From positions 1,054,001-1,118,000 of the forward strand of contig OY755188.1 of assembly GCA_963576735.1 (NCBI GenBank): a stretch of 64,000 nucleotides of DNA, read 5' to 3'. This DNA is from Bedellia somnulentella. Its lineage: Eukaryota; Arthropoda; Insecta; Lepidoptera; Bedelliidae. The translations under genes and the position numbers were made by a program. The first letter of the stretch is position 1; the number at the start of each line of letters is the position of its first letter. Shown here in pieces: positions 44,653 to 55,592 of the stretch. The notes under the pieces are model-generated. The model made no database searches. It was given only the letters and a program-made list of their open reading frames with translations, and had not been told where the DNA came from.

Positions 44653-44725
44653 ACCGTGATAGCTCAATGGATAAGTACATTCATCCGTCATGCAGACGGG
44701 TGTGGGTTACAATCCCGGGTCATTG
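44653..44725 (+). mobile_element. Family C SINE head (tRNA-like part only)
   Basis: The sequence accgtgatagctcaatggat (box A region) and gtgggttacaatcccgggtc (box B region) matches the start of family C; the body is missing. Confidence 0.7.
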
Positions 44726-44730
44726 GTCAT

Positions 44731-44820
44731 ACATAGATACATATACTCACGCCGTTAATTCCCAATGGGGTAGGCAGAGACTATCGATCGCCACTTCGTA
44801 CGATCCTGGCAAACCTCTCA
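44731..44820 (-). mobile_element. Family B LINE 3' end fragment
   Basis: The tail complement is followed by ctcacgccgttaattcccaa, gtaggcagagactatcgatc and tacgatcctggcaaacctct. Confidence 0.85.
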
Positions 44821-44881
44821 TTGTTCATTGCATTAAAATTATAAGTTAAGCTATCTCTCAGATCGCAGGTACTATCTTTTA

Positions 44882-45030
44882 GAAGCTTACAGTTGACAAT
44901 TGTGTTCCTAATTGTGTTTCATCATTGTTTTAATTCGAGTTTTGTCAAGTTCCGGTAATAGATGGCGGTCTGTTTCCGACGAGTTTCGTGTACTAAGCTT
45001 TTTATGTTACTGAGAAACTTGAAATTTACG
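44882..45030 (+). repeat. Direct repeat, unit 2
   Basis: It is the partner of 44205-44345, with an extra cgtgtactaagc insertion near its end. The near identity over about 100 bp suggests a fairly recent segmental duplication. Confidence 0.85.
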
Positions 45031-45045
45031 TGGCTTACATCCATT

Positions 45046-45100
45046 CTTATACTCACGGGTTCAAATGACAAAAAGGGGTATCCAGATCTAATGAACTATA
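45046..45100 (-). mobile_element. Decayed family A tail fragment
   Basis: The sequence atactcacgggttcaaatga and aaaaaggggtatccag resembles the family A3 end. Confidence 0.5.
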
Positions 45101-46031
45101 TATTTATGTATTAAGGAAGTGGCATCTATATCAGCTATCTGTCAGCGAAAGTCTCATTTAAATTGGTCCGTTTCAGAGATCATTCAGCACAAACAGAGAC
45201 AGTTTTTTTCCTTGAAATGTTTTATTCGTACCTATGCATTTATTTAAGAGCGCTTATTTTGAAATTAAAAGCAGATATTCAAATTCTATTTATATGTACA
45301 GAAGATAAAAGTTGGATCTGTATAAAGGTTGTACAGTTTTCTTTACAAATAAATTTGTAGTGCCTGTAAAGAAAAACCCACAATCTTCTCGTCTCATAAA
45401 AACTTTCAACCCCCTCACTGCGCCTACCCACCGCTATTAAACACTGCAAAACAAAGATTACACGATCTTTTATCTCGCGATCATTATGAGAAACATTATA
45501 AAAGTTACGTCAAACTTAAATTGCTAGCCGGCGGGGGTTGGTAGGAAATGCATTTGACAGATACAGCGGGGGTTGCAGGGATGTTATCATTATCAATTGG
45601 TAGGGTAAGTGGTTAGGACCAGCTTCAAATCCGGAGTCGGACTATCGATAACTATTTCTTTTAAACATTAGGTGAAATTATGTCATCTTGCAATCAGGCT
45701 GTAAAACTTTTGGCTTGGCAGTATATCTACGTGATAGGGAACAAGATTTTGACGGTTTTTAGGCAGTACAATTACCATGATGGTTTTCTATCCACCTTTT
45801 ATCTCATGATCTTTTACCGTTAAGGGCTGAAAGCCGTTTATTTTAATATACGCTTACTTTGATGAAAAGCTGTCGTACAATAACAATGCTCAGTGACTTT
45901 CCAGAATACCCCAAAGAAGGAAAGTATATCCTGGGAAACCCGAACGGATGGCAAATGTAGTAAAATATTTTTACATACAGATCGCCTTTTAATATGTCAT
46001 ACCTTCACATGCAAATAAACTATTATCTCAG
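45101..46031. other. Intronic DNA, no gene seen
   Basis: A possible decayed family C piece lies at 45715-45815 (ctacgtgataggga, ttaccatgatggttt). No coding exon is recognisable. Confidence 0.35.
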
Positions 46032-46191
46032 CTACTCTATTAGGAATGAAAAATAATACAAAATCTAAAATACACCATTTCCTTTCCAATTTCCTATCTT
46101 CGATAAGAAAACTACTCTATTAGGGGTGAAAACAATACCCAACCGTAAATACACCGTATCCTTTCTAAATCCAATTCTTCGATATGAAGAA
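46032..46191 (+). repeat. 80 bp tandem duplication, two diverged units
   Basis: Units start at 46032 and 46112 with ctactctattagg and share gaatgaaaaataatac / gggtgaaaacaataccc, tacacc, cctttc and cttcgata. Confidence 0.7.
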
Positions 46192-47650
46192 TAACTCAAA
46201 CTCACTAAATGGAACACAAACAAATGTGTCCTCACAACCGCCAAAGGGCAAGCGAAATAGAAAACAAATTGTCAAACGTTCGCCATCTTGAATTAGCAAT
46301 TGAAAGGGGTCCAATAACATACTTGGAACACGGAACCAGTGAATAGGATCTGATTTGTGAATATATTCCAGATACAGCGTATTGCGGTCTTTGAGGTGAC
46401 GGTAGAATGGCAAATAAAAATGGATTCCTGGAATACGTGATTCGGGTTGTATAAATCAAAGCGTTTCAATACCATGGGATAGAACAGGAATATTTTTTAT
46501 GCAAAGAAGTCAACTACAATGAACGGGTTGTAAGCCTTCGGAACAGATATGTTACCAAATTTTTTGTATGACTAAAAAATTGCACCACAGATGCTTACGT
46601 TTGGCAAGGGGATTTTTTGGTCAGCTAATGTCATTGGAAATCCAGAAAACACCTCAAACAATATAAAATGCTTATAATATTTCCAGTTCTGAATCAAATG
46701 CATCAGAAAATTGTATGGATACAATACTTACTGAATTGTTCAGAATCAATAGTTCTACTCACTATGGAACAAACTTAAATGTTTTTTTAAAAGCCGATGA
46801 CAATCACTAGAATAGCCCCGTATCCCTTAAAACCCTATAAATCACCCGTGGGATGAGCCTTATCAAAACTACATAAGGGACATCGGCGATTGCATTTTCC
46901 AATAAGCCAGCAATGATAAAAATCTTGTTTTACCCTTTGTCGCCTTTTACGAAACTTACATAGGCCGGTTTTTCCACGAGCAAAATATTCATACATTTTT
47001 TTGTATCATACAATATTTATTTTCGCGTTTTAGTTGTGTGTATTTAACTATAATACCAATATTGCATGATTAAAATATAAAAAGCTGAACAAATCTGAAT
47101 TATATATCAAACAATGCGGCCTTGTTCTGAAACCAAACGTCATTATTAGTAAAATTCATTTTATGAATAAAGTTTCCAAGACAAATTCTGTATCAAAAAC
47201 CTCAATAAATTGCTTCTTCCTCTTCATTTATAAAAGCTTAGGGCAAAGATTTAGGGAGTGATCTTTTCACAACGTTAAGAAATAGAACAAGAAAATCAGA
47301 GAGCAAACCACAAACACATTAACAGTGTAAGAATACAATACTTTTGGGCTCCATAAAAATACCCTAGTCCACCCCTAGGGCCTACGCCCCTTTGCCCTGT
47401 CAGAGAACTTCGTGACAGCCCTAATTGCAATTTATGATGGTTTCTGTCTTAGCAAATTGTCCGACGAAGGGATTTTACTTGGATGCTTTGTCTATTGTAT
47501 CTTCGGGAAAGCTTTTAGATTGTTACTTTTATTAATTTGTGATTTTAATAAATATATAGTAATGCACATTCAAAAAATATGTGTAATAAAATAAATGCTA
47601 TTGTGTCACATTATCATTAAGAATGTGTAAATAAAATTTACTCACAAAAC
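46192..47650. other. Intronic DNA, no gene seen
   Basis: Overlapping minus-strand frames at 46165-46475 have no known domain. The segment near 47360-47410 is GC-richer (ccctagtccacccctagggc). Nothing is assigned. Confidence 0.4.
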
Positions 47651-47920
47651 AAATACATATACTCACGACTATAAATCCCTTAACGGGGTACCCAGAGCTT
47701 TGGAATGATAAATTCCTCAGCCACTTTCGAAAGTTGATTGGGGAAAAGATGGTAATAATAAACGTTGTGTTTTGCCGTGTAGTGTCGGTTTAGAATAACA
47801 CTACACCATTTCTACGCGTGGGTGATCATAAGAAGCGACTAAGGGTATAGGAACTTTTTAAGTGATTTTTGGGCGATGTGGTAGGAGACCCGTGACCAAA
47901 AACGTTTATTATTATTATTA
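47651..47920 (-). mobile_element. Family A (A2) element with inverted 5' half (twin priming)
   Basis: The 3' half lies in minus orientation at 47651-47766 (atacatatactcacgactat to gtaataataaacgtt). The 5' half lies in plus orientation at 47774-47920 (gccgtgtagtgtcggttta to aaaacgtttattattatta). The two halves meet at the same internal point of the element (AACGTTTATTATTA), so this is one element with its 5' part inverted. Confidence 0.85.
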
Positions 47921-47974
47921 ATGTTTTAATATGTTATATAAAAAATATGTAATATGTTTTTACCTTCGTACCCC

Positions 47975-48193
47975 TAAGGGCCAGTTTTTTGATCCGGAGT
48001 TAAAAATATAACCATTTGTTACATTGACTATAGTTAAATGACTAACCAGTAGTTAAATCGTAAATCCATTTTGGTTCGATATTTGACCATTAGTTACTCT
48101 AACCACGGGTCAAAAAATGCATTTTGCTGATATCTAACTAATAGTTACGATATTTAACAAATTGTTAACCACGGATCAAAGAACTGGCCCTTA
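47975..48193. mobile_element. MITE with TIR AGGGCCAGTT, TA-flanked
   Basis: The left end (aagggccagttttttgatcc, ggagttaa) and right end (ttaaccacggatcaaagaac, tggccctt) are imperfect complements over about 28 bp, with TA at both outer edges. Internal repeats such as tagttaaat and tagttac fill the 219 bp element. Confidence 0.8.
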
Positions 48194-48794
48194 GTCGACA
48201 CACACTGAAAAAGGATTTGTGCTTTTTTAAGTCAACACTACACAGATTTAATCTAAAACAATTTCTACATTAACTTAATTATCCTTTAGTATTTACTAGC
48301 GACCCGCCCCGGCTTCGCACGGGTGCAATGCAAAATATACCTACTACAGAGTGTCCTTATACACAACGTTCACAGCTTTTTTGTCTTTAGCCAATACCAA
48401 GAAATATGGTTTTAAGCTAATCCTACCTAACCTAATGTACTTACAATACTACTAATATAACAATAATAATAATAATCAAAATTAAAAGATAATCAACAAC
48501 AAAAGATACTTATTCTATTCAGTTTAATTAATTCTTGATATTTTCCTCGCTAGAGAGCTCCGATAAACGCGTGCGATCGCTGCAAATCATAAAGTGCGCT
48601 ATTTATAGGCACGCGCCGCCCGGCGCAAACAACTACGACCCTGCATTTTAAATTTGTAATATCTTCGGTAATATTCAATTAAATTATATGCTGTAAAAAG
48701 AATATTGATCTATAATAAATGCACAATTTATTTAAGGTACTTAATTGGATAAGGATTAATGCTGTATTGTTTAAAATCACTTCGTAAATAACCA

Positions 48795-49169
48795 TTTTTT
48801 AGTAAATAATAAAAATGGTTATGCTGGGTTATCCCTAAGAGATAGACATATACCATCGCGGACTTTTTTGTTGAACTTTTTAAGGTGAACAATACTGTCG
48901 TACATTATTTTGGTCTATCTCGTAGGGTTCAGCCAGCGTTTGCAATATAAGCGCAAAAAAACGTGCTTATTTACGACATCACATTAGAAACCTTTAAATT
49001 TATCAGTGTTTCTCTACTATATTATGCATTTATTATACACACAAACCTTCCTTAAAAATCACTCTATCTATTAAAAAAAACCGCATCAAAATCCGTTGCG
49101 TAGTTTTAAAGATCTAAGCATACATACGGACATACAGCGAAAGCGACTTTGTTTTATACTATGTATTGA
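48795..49169 (-). repeat. Helitron 5' terminal unit, inner copy
   Basis: It is 375 bp and near-identical to 49170-49544; the differences I saw are cgcgg/cgagg and ttaaaa/ttaaga. It begins with TCAATACATAG on the minus strand, exactly as the outer copy does. Confidence 0.9.
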
Positions 49170-49544
49170 TTTTTTAGTAAATAATAAAAATGGTTATGCT
49201 GGGTTATCCCTAAGAGATAGACATATACCATCGAGGACTTTTTTGTTGAACTTTTTAAGGTGAACAATACTGTCGTACATTATTTTGGTCTATCTCGTAG
49301 GGTTCAGCCAGCGTTTGCAATATAAGCGCAAAAAAACGTGCTTATTTACGACATCACATTAGAAACCTTTAAATTTATCAGTGTTTCTCTACTATATTAT
49401 GCATTTATTATACACACAAACCTTCCTTAAGAATCACTCTATCTATTAAAAAAAACCGCATCAAAATCCGTTGCGTAGTTTTAAAGATCTAAGCATACAT
49501 ACGGACATACAGCGAAAGCGACTTTGTTTTATACTATGTATTGA
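49170..49544 (-). repeat. Helitron 5' terminal unit, outer copy
   Basis: It carries the outer TC terminus and the conserved caaagtcgctttcgctgtat and aaaactacgcaacggatttt motifs on the minus strand. Confidence 0.9.
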
Positions 49545-49907
49545 TAATCTCTGTGTGCTCCTTTAACATTTATGCTAACATATGTGGCCATTTTATCCTA
49601 TTTCTGCCCACCCCATTTAATTTCAACCACGCGCAAGTATATCCATGATGGATGGCTAATAAAAGCCATAGTACTGAAACGGTGACGCAATAAGCATATG
49701 TTAGGAATTACTCACAATTTAACGCATATGTGAACATTTCGTAAACAAATTCTCACAATATTCACATTAACACACGTGATATTACGTACTATTTTATAAT
49801 GGTTTATTAACTAACTGCATGACAGATTTTATCGCTACGTTTTATCGTTGTTTTTGAACTACCAGAAAAAAAAACAATTAAGTTTAGTAAGCTTTATATT
49901 ACTATCT

Positions 49908-50007
49908 TTTCAGGGCTCAATTTTCAAAAATGGCTGAGGATTTCTTATTCTGAAGCTCTGGCTACCCCTTCTGGGGAATTACAGCCGTGAGTATATGTGT
50001 GTATGTT
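49908..50007 (+). mobile_element. Family A element, 3' half
   Basis: The sequence cagggctcaattttcaaaaa, tggctgaggatttcttattc and ctggggaattacagccgtga ends in tatgtgtgtatgt. Confidence 0.8.
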
Positions 50008-50105
50008 AAGTTTAGTATTCCGTACAAAGAAAGAGATTGAAGTAATCAAAATAAGGGGAATACAAAAATACAATTGTAAGAAAACAAAATCATACATGCG
50101 TAAAG

Positions 50106-50195
50106 ACTCACGCCCGCCAATAGTTTCTATTGGGACAAGGCAGAGATTATTGATTGTCACTTTGAACCATGCTGGCAAACCTCTCAAACTAATCA
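50106..50195 (-). mobile_element. Family B LINE 3' end fragment
   Basis: The sequence actcacgcccgccaatagtt, tctattgggacaaggcagag and ccatgctggcaaacctctca is a diverged family B copy without tail. Confidence 0.7.
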
Positions 50196-50229
50196 GAATT
50201 TGACTATTAATAACAAACAGTACTATTTC

Positions 50230-50467
50230 CTGTGTAGTGCCGGTTTTAATGTCACTACCGTTTTTTATCAACGGGTGTCGTAAGAGGCGACTATGGGTAT
50301 GGGACTTTTTTTAAGTCGTTCTTGGGCGATGCGGTTTGAGACACATTACCAACGATACTTTTTTTTTTTACATCTTGTCCCCTATCAACTTCCTAATGTG
50401 GCTGAGAAGCTTCTAGCTCTGAATCTCTGGCTACCCCTTTTTGGATTTATGGACGTGAGTATATGTA
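50230..50467 (+). mobile_element. Family A element, subfamily A3
   Basis: It runs from cctgtgtagtgccggtttta to tggacgtgagtatatg with the A3 markers ccctatcaacttcctaatg and ctttttggatttatgg. Confidence 0.88.
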
Positions 50468-51037
50468 AAAAAACACTTAAAAACGGTACTCTAAATCTAC
50501 GTGCCTCCCGTAGTACATTTCTTTTTTTCTTTGCTTCGTATTAGTAGTCATTGAAAGACGAATGAATTTGTCAAAGGACAAAACGCATAAATAAAAGCGC
50601 GGCAAATGAGCTGGCATTCCGGAGCATTTCAAATTGAGAACAAAACGCTCCTCATAGCTATTGCGTAACCGATTTTTAAATATAGAACACATATAGCTTT
50701 GTTCCCTTGTTTGGGAATAATAGTTCGGTTTGGTTTTGGGGTTCTTTGGGAGCATAGGACTTTTGACGACTATTTCAAAACTTAAGGTATTTTACAGGAT
50801 AATAGAATACAAAAAATCATTCTTGTTAACGCCCAAAATATAACGACTAAATAAAAATATTCACTTTTCAAAATATATTTAATTTAAGTCTCATCAAATT
50901 TAAACTAAAATCCCAAATACCTACGTTGGTGTCAATCCAATGAGATAAGGAGAAACCATCAATAGCTAATAAACCTTTTTAGTCCAAAGTGACTCTAATA
51001 AAATAATTTAAAGTGGCACTAAACATAAACCATAGGA
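50468..51037. other. AT-rich intronic DNA, no gene seen
   Basis: A minus-strand frame at 50477-50755 shows no domain. No repeat family is seen. Confidence 0.4.
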
Positions 51038-51284
51038 TACATACATACATATACTCACGGCTATAAATCCCTAGAAGGGGTAGCCAGAGCTAAGGAATTA
51101 GAAATTCCTCAGCCACTTTTGGAAGTTGCGTGGGGAAAAAATGACGATATAAAGGTTGTTGGTGATGGGTCTCCAACCGCATCGCCCAAAAATCCCTTAA
51201 AATGCCCCAATACCGTTAGTCGCCTCTTACGTACACCCACCGGAAGAAATGGGGTAGTGCTATTCTAAGCCGACACTACACAGC
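51038..51284 (-). mobile_element. Family A element, full length, well preserved
   Basis: It runs from tacatacatacatatactca to ctaagccgacactacacagc with few departures from the family pattern, so it is one of the younger copies. Confidence 0.93.
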
Positions 51285-52129
51285 TAAATGTACATACCAT
51301 GATAATGACCATAGTATACTAACTTTAATAATTCTAGTTACAGTTACTGAGCTATTAATAATGTCAAAAACGTCGAAAATAAATGAGGAACTAATACAAT
51401 AACAATCGAAGTGTAGAGTTACAAAGAACAACTCCTCATTGTTTTCAAGTCATAAAATGTAATTTATTTATTGTAAAAGTTCAAATTACAACAATGTCAT
51501 TCTGTTCTCACTTCATTTACGATTTAACTGTAAACGGAATGCTAAGAACATCATTGTAAGCGCGATTTATATTTTTTAGTGTTACAATAGAGCGTATTTG
51601 TTCAGTTTTAATATTGAAATCATGATTTACCTATAGGGTTTTATAAAGAAAATTTTGGAGATTACTGGTCAACGCTGGACTCTCTTATGAAGATTTGAAT
51701 TCGTTTATTTCTTTCACTTTCTCCCGTTATGGTATCAAATGGATTTTTCACTTTTTCTTAGTCCTGTCGCGTATAGAAAAAACTCTGAACACTAAGTGGT
51801 AAATTTTCATGGCATCCTGAAGAAACACCCTTAGCATTCCCTTCCGAGGATTTAATTAGAATTATTATTTTGCATTTATACTGTTTTAAATAACGATTGA
51901 AAATAATAATTTTCGCCAAGATCTAAATGGTTACATCTAAGCTACGCTTTGACAAATTTCAACGTTTTAAGATATGCTGATATGTGCGTAAGTTTAAAGC
52001 TCCTTTGATATATTGTGTTATGACCAGCGATGGGCGCTGATTCAATTGGTTCTACACATCCCGGGATAACGTTCTAAAATTATAAAATCCTGACCTATTT
52101 ATTATTAAAAAAAGGTAAGGAGAAACATA
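51285..52129. other. AT-rich intronic DNA, no gene seen
   Basis: No repeat family or exon is recognisable. Confidence 0.4.
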
Positions 52130-52374
52130 AATACATACATACAAATACTCACGGCTATAATCCCTTGAAGGGGTAGCCAGAGCTAAGGAATGAAATTCCT
52201 CAGCCACTTTTGGAAGTTGCGTGGGGAAAAGATGGTGGAATAAAGGTTGTTGGTGATGGGTCTCCAACCGCATCGCCCAAAAAACCCTTAAAAGCCCCAA
52301 GTCCGTTAGTCGCCTCTTACGTACACCCACCGGAAGAAATAGGGTAGTGTTATTCTAAGCCGACACTACACATC
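52130..52374 (-). mobile_element. Family A element, full length
   Basis: It runs from aatacatacatacaaatact to ctaagccgacactacacatc. Its sense strand is open for about 90 codons, like several other copies. Confidence 0.92.
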
Positions 52375-53035
52375 AAATATAATATAATAAGAAGAAAATA
52401 AATATAAATACCATTTTTTAGAAATATACTTTAATACGATCATAAATGAATCTAATGAATCTCCGCAATCAAATCCGATTCACGTATCGAGACCATAAAA
52501 ATATCAAAGCGAATGAAGTAATGAATCGCTTCACTACTTTAAAGCAACAGTTTAATCAAAAATTTAATTAGGAAACATAAATTAAGATCTTTGCCCACTT
52601 GATTACTACCAAATAAGAGCGATTTCACACGCGCTGCTTCCTGGGACTTCCTGTCAACAGTTCCCATTCACGGGATTCTAAACCTTATTATAAATCGATT
52701 CTGAGAAAAAAGTTGTAAGAAAATAAAGCGAAAAACAACAAACGGTTACGTGCTGACGTATGAATGTTTGTTTTTCAAAATGGCCGGTGTTTATGGTGTG
52801 GTTCGTTAATTAATGTTCTGTAACGATTGATATGTTTCGGTGTGATATTAACATTTGATAATTTTATTAGATTTGTGGTGTAAATGAACATTAAGGTATT
52901 GAATAAAATATTTAAAATGTACGACGAAGCGTCTCCTTTAGATGAAATTGCTTCCGCATTTCGATCTTACAAATAAATCATATCACATTTAACCGAATTG
53001 CATTTATTTTCATTTTGAACATATGTCATAAAAAA
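52375..53035. other. Intronic DNA, no gene seen
   Basis: No repeat family is recognised; a less AT-rich patch lies at 52620-52680. Confidence 0.4.
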
Positions 53036-53110
53036 TAAATACTAATAAGTTACTTCGTTTAATTCCGCCGATTATTTAGCGGAATTAAGCGAAGTTACTT
53101 ATTAATATTT
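53036..53110. repeat. Foldback: ~32 bp inverted arms with 10 nt loop
   Basis: The arm aataagttacttcgtttaat (continuing ttccgc) pairs with gcggaattaagcgaagttac (continuing ttatt) with very few mismatches. A direct repeat tatgtcataaaaa lies on both sides (about 53024 and 53163), so the full element may span roughly 52990-53180. Confidence 0.75.
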
Positions 53111-53238
53111 GTATTGCTATGAAAATCCGCAAAATAATCAATAAAAATAATTCAATCGAATATATGTCATAAAAATGATCGGAAGATCATATTTAAAAGT
53201 TTTGCTGCTTCGCTTCGCTTTTAAACTAGGTATGTTAA

Positions 53239-53340
53239 ATACATACATATCTTCACGCCACAAGTTCCCCTTGAGGTAAACAAATCTATAGAGCGCCCGT
53301 TTGTACGATCCTGACAAATCTCTCTCTCTTCACCCACACT
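53239..53340 (-). mobile_element. Family B LINE 3' end fragment
   Basis: The sequence acatacatatcttcacgcca, caagttccccttgaggtaaa and ttgtacgatcctgacaaatc is a diverged minus-strand copy. Confidence 0.75.
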
Positions 53341-53718
53341 CATATAATTTTCTTACTCCGGCTTTTAAGCACATCCCTACTTGATCTAACTCTCCTAATA
53401 AAGTAAATTAATAAAAAAAACCCGATAAGAAAGCAAAAAAAAATATTAGCTAAGTGATTACAACCATTCCTAAATCCCCACGATGTTTCCTCAGGGAAAT
53501 CTAGTTTAGATAAACGATCGGTCTTATTTCAAAATATAATTTTTCTACTTAAAAAGAGTTGTAAAATTTTATCGGAACTGTACATTACACTAACTATTGC
53601 GGGGGATGAAAATGGTTTATAGGTTAAGAATTTCGTACTCACTTTATACTTATTGGCAAAAAGCTATTAAAGCTATAAAAAATCAAAGTTTCAGCTTGTA
53701 GAAGTTATTTATTGTATT

Positions 53719-53965
53719 ACATACATACATATACTCGCGGCTATAAATCCCTTAACGGGGTAGCCGGAGCTTTGGACTGGGAAATTCCTCAGCCACTTTT
53801 GGAAGTTGATTTGGGAAAAGATTGTAATAATAAATGTTTTTGGTGACGAGTCTCCAACCAAATCGCCCAAAAATCACCTAAAAAGCCCCTATACCCTTAG
53901 TCGCCTCTTACGATCACCAATGGGTAGAAATGGGGTAGTGTTATTCTAAGCCGACACTACACGGC
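53719..53965 (-). mobile_element. Family A element, subfamily A2, full length
   Basis: It runs from acatacatacatatactcgc to ctaagccgacactacacggc with cccttaacggggtagcc and agattgtaataataaatg. Confidence 0.92.
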
Positions 53966-54134
53966 AAATGTAATTATACAACTATATATAAAAGTGTATT
54001 TAGTTTGGTTAGTATTGTTTTTTTAAAGAAATTGCGCACGTCTACCTATGGCATTGAATTAGTTATAACATTTTTGAAGTTTTTTGAAATCGTCTGTAAA
54101 ATTATATGCTGCAAAATTTTCAAAAGTTGCGGTA

Positions 54135-54346
54135 TGTTGCAAGCTGTGATTATATGAATTTATTTCCCCGACAGTGTAGTAAGAACAACAAAAGTAACTC
54201 GTCCGGATGTGTCAATTTATGTAGGGGGGGAGACTGTTCGACATGATATGACAACAATGCGAAAGAGTTGCACCTTAGTTTAGTTAGTTTTAAGTAGCCT
54301 CCACTAAATTGGCCCGTGGTAACTGTAGTGTAGATAAATCCTCACA
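54135..54346 (-). mobile_element. Possible solo LTR (TG...CA), tentative
   Basis: The 212 bp segment starts TGTTGC and ends CTCACA, so either strand begins TG and ends CA, and the minus strand has an AATAAA within ggggaaataaattc. No target duplication is visible, so it may instead be unrelated sequence or a non-coding exon. Confidence 0.3.
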
Positions 54347-55160
54347 TACCTGAAACAAAATAAACATAATGTTAAGTACAAATAATTCAACAAAAGAATA
54401 TTTTATACTGAAACGATGTTATTTCACTTCCCCCTAATAATATGATATCAACATTTCTATCATATCGATCTTAATACTGTTATTTCAGACAATTCCATTT
54501 AGATGATTGCATAGTAAGTGACATAGAAAACCATTAATCTTTTCGAAATTAAAAACACAAAAATAACTGAAATATAAATGCCTGCTGCATTCTATAATAA
54601 AGGGACATTTAGCCTTCCCCTAGATTGATCAACAATTAAATCCATATCAGCGACCTATCATCAATCACCAATCAAGATTCATCAGTTGACGAAAGACCAT
54701 CTTACAATTCTGGCCCTCGTGATCTTCGCAAATCATCAAATAATCTGTCCTTATCTTTCGGTGAATTAGGGAAAGGGATGCAGATGTTTTTCGAAGGACT
54801 GGTTAGAAGGGAAAGAAAGGAATGAAGTCCAGTCCCTTCCAATTACTTACAGTTGTGCGCCCCTCAGGATGCGCCCTTATCTTAAATTTATCGAATCGCT
54901 AGGGCTGGCTAAATTGCGAAAAAAGAAATAAAAGCGTGGTTATCTATGTTTATGAATGCGCTTATATAGATAGAAAAAAATATTATTATAAAACAGAAAT
55001 AAGATATAAAAAATGGCAATATGCTGAAATAGGTCTGTGTAAGGCAACATATAGCACTAACCCACCGGTCCTCGTTCGAAAGGTGTCCATCAGTTGTCCT
55101 ACTAGATGGAAAACGGATATCATACTTTTGAAGTACTAAGTGGCTAAGTATTTACTTTGA
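54347..55160. other. Intronic DNA, no gene seen
   Basis: No repeat family is recognised. Confidence 0.4.
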
Positions 55161-55440
55161 GGTTTGAAAATGAAAAATGAAAAATGAAAAATATTTATTT
55201 TTACACCAGCAATAACCAAAATAACAACAGTTTACATTACAAAGCTACCTTTAGGTGATATTTGGTAATTAGGTGACGAAATTTTACAATTGGAGAGGTC
55301 GTTGTCCCCTACACTTGGCATAGCCTGTATCGTGGGGGACATGGTAGGCATGTTACATTAAAGCGTAAACAGGGTTTCGCAGGTGGCGTAGTAAATAAAA
55401 ATAAAATTTTAAATTCTAATCTAAAATACAAAATCAACAC
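55161..55440 (-). mobile_element. LINE 3' UTR fragment with (TTCATTTT)n tail
   Basis: The minus strand ends in aaaaataaatatttttcatt, then tttcatttttcatttt, after catgtcccccacgatacagg and ctaggggacaacgacc-like sequence. The layout resembles the 3' UTR of lepidopteran CR1/jockey-type elements; no coding part remains. Confidence 0.5.
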
Positions 55441-55465
55441 AATACTGTTTACAATCCAACATTGC

Positions 55466-55592
55466 CTCCTGTCACATAAACGCACTGTCCGAGCAAAATG
55501 TGGGAACTCTCAACAAAAGGTGACAAAAATGACACCTGATATTTAGAAATATAAGTGTCTCTGCCACCATTTTGATAATATGCGGCGTGAGC
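55466..55592 (+). mobile_element. Family C SINE, diverged 3' fragment
   Basis: The sequence ctgtcacataaacgcactgt, ccgagcaaaatgtgggaact and gtgtctctgccaccattttg, then atgcggcgtgagct, follows the family C order. Confidence 0.7.

Larger units (their letters stand above)
48296..49544 (-). mobile_element. Non-autonomous Helitron with duplicated 5' end
   Basis: On the minus strand the 3' end has a hairpin-forming CCCGTGCGAAGCCGGGGCGG, then GTCGCTAG at 48296, followed by T. The 5' end begins TCAATACATAGTATAAAAC at 49544, preceded by A. TC start, CTAG end, 3' hairpin and A/T insertion site all fit Helitrons; the end sequences resemble ones I associate with Lepidoptera. There is no Rep/helicase. The 5'-most 375 bp occur twice in tandem (48795-49169 and 49170-49544). 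Confidence 0.82.

Noticed and set aside
48648..48790. Helitron-encoded captured gene fragment.
   Set aside because: The internal sequence is AT-rich with no open frame of note and no resemblance to an exon.
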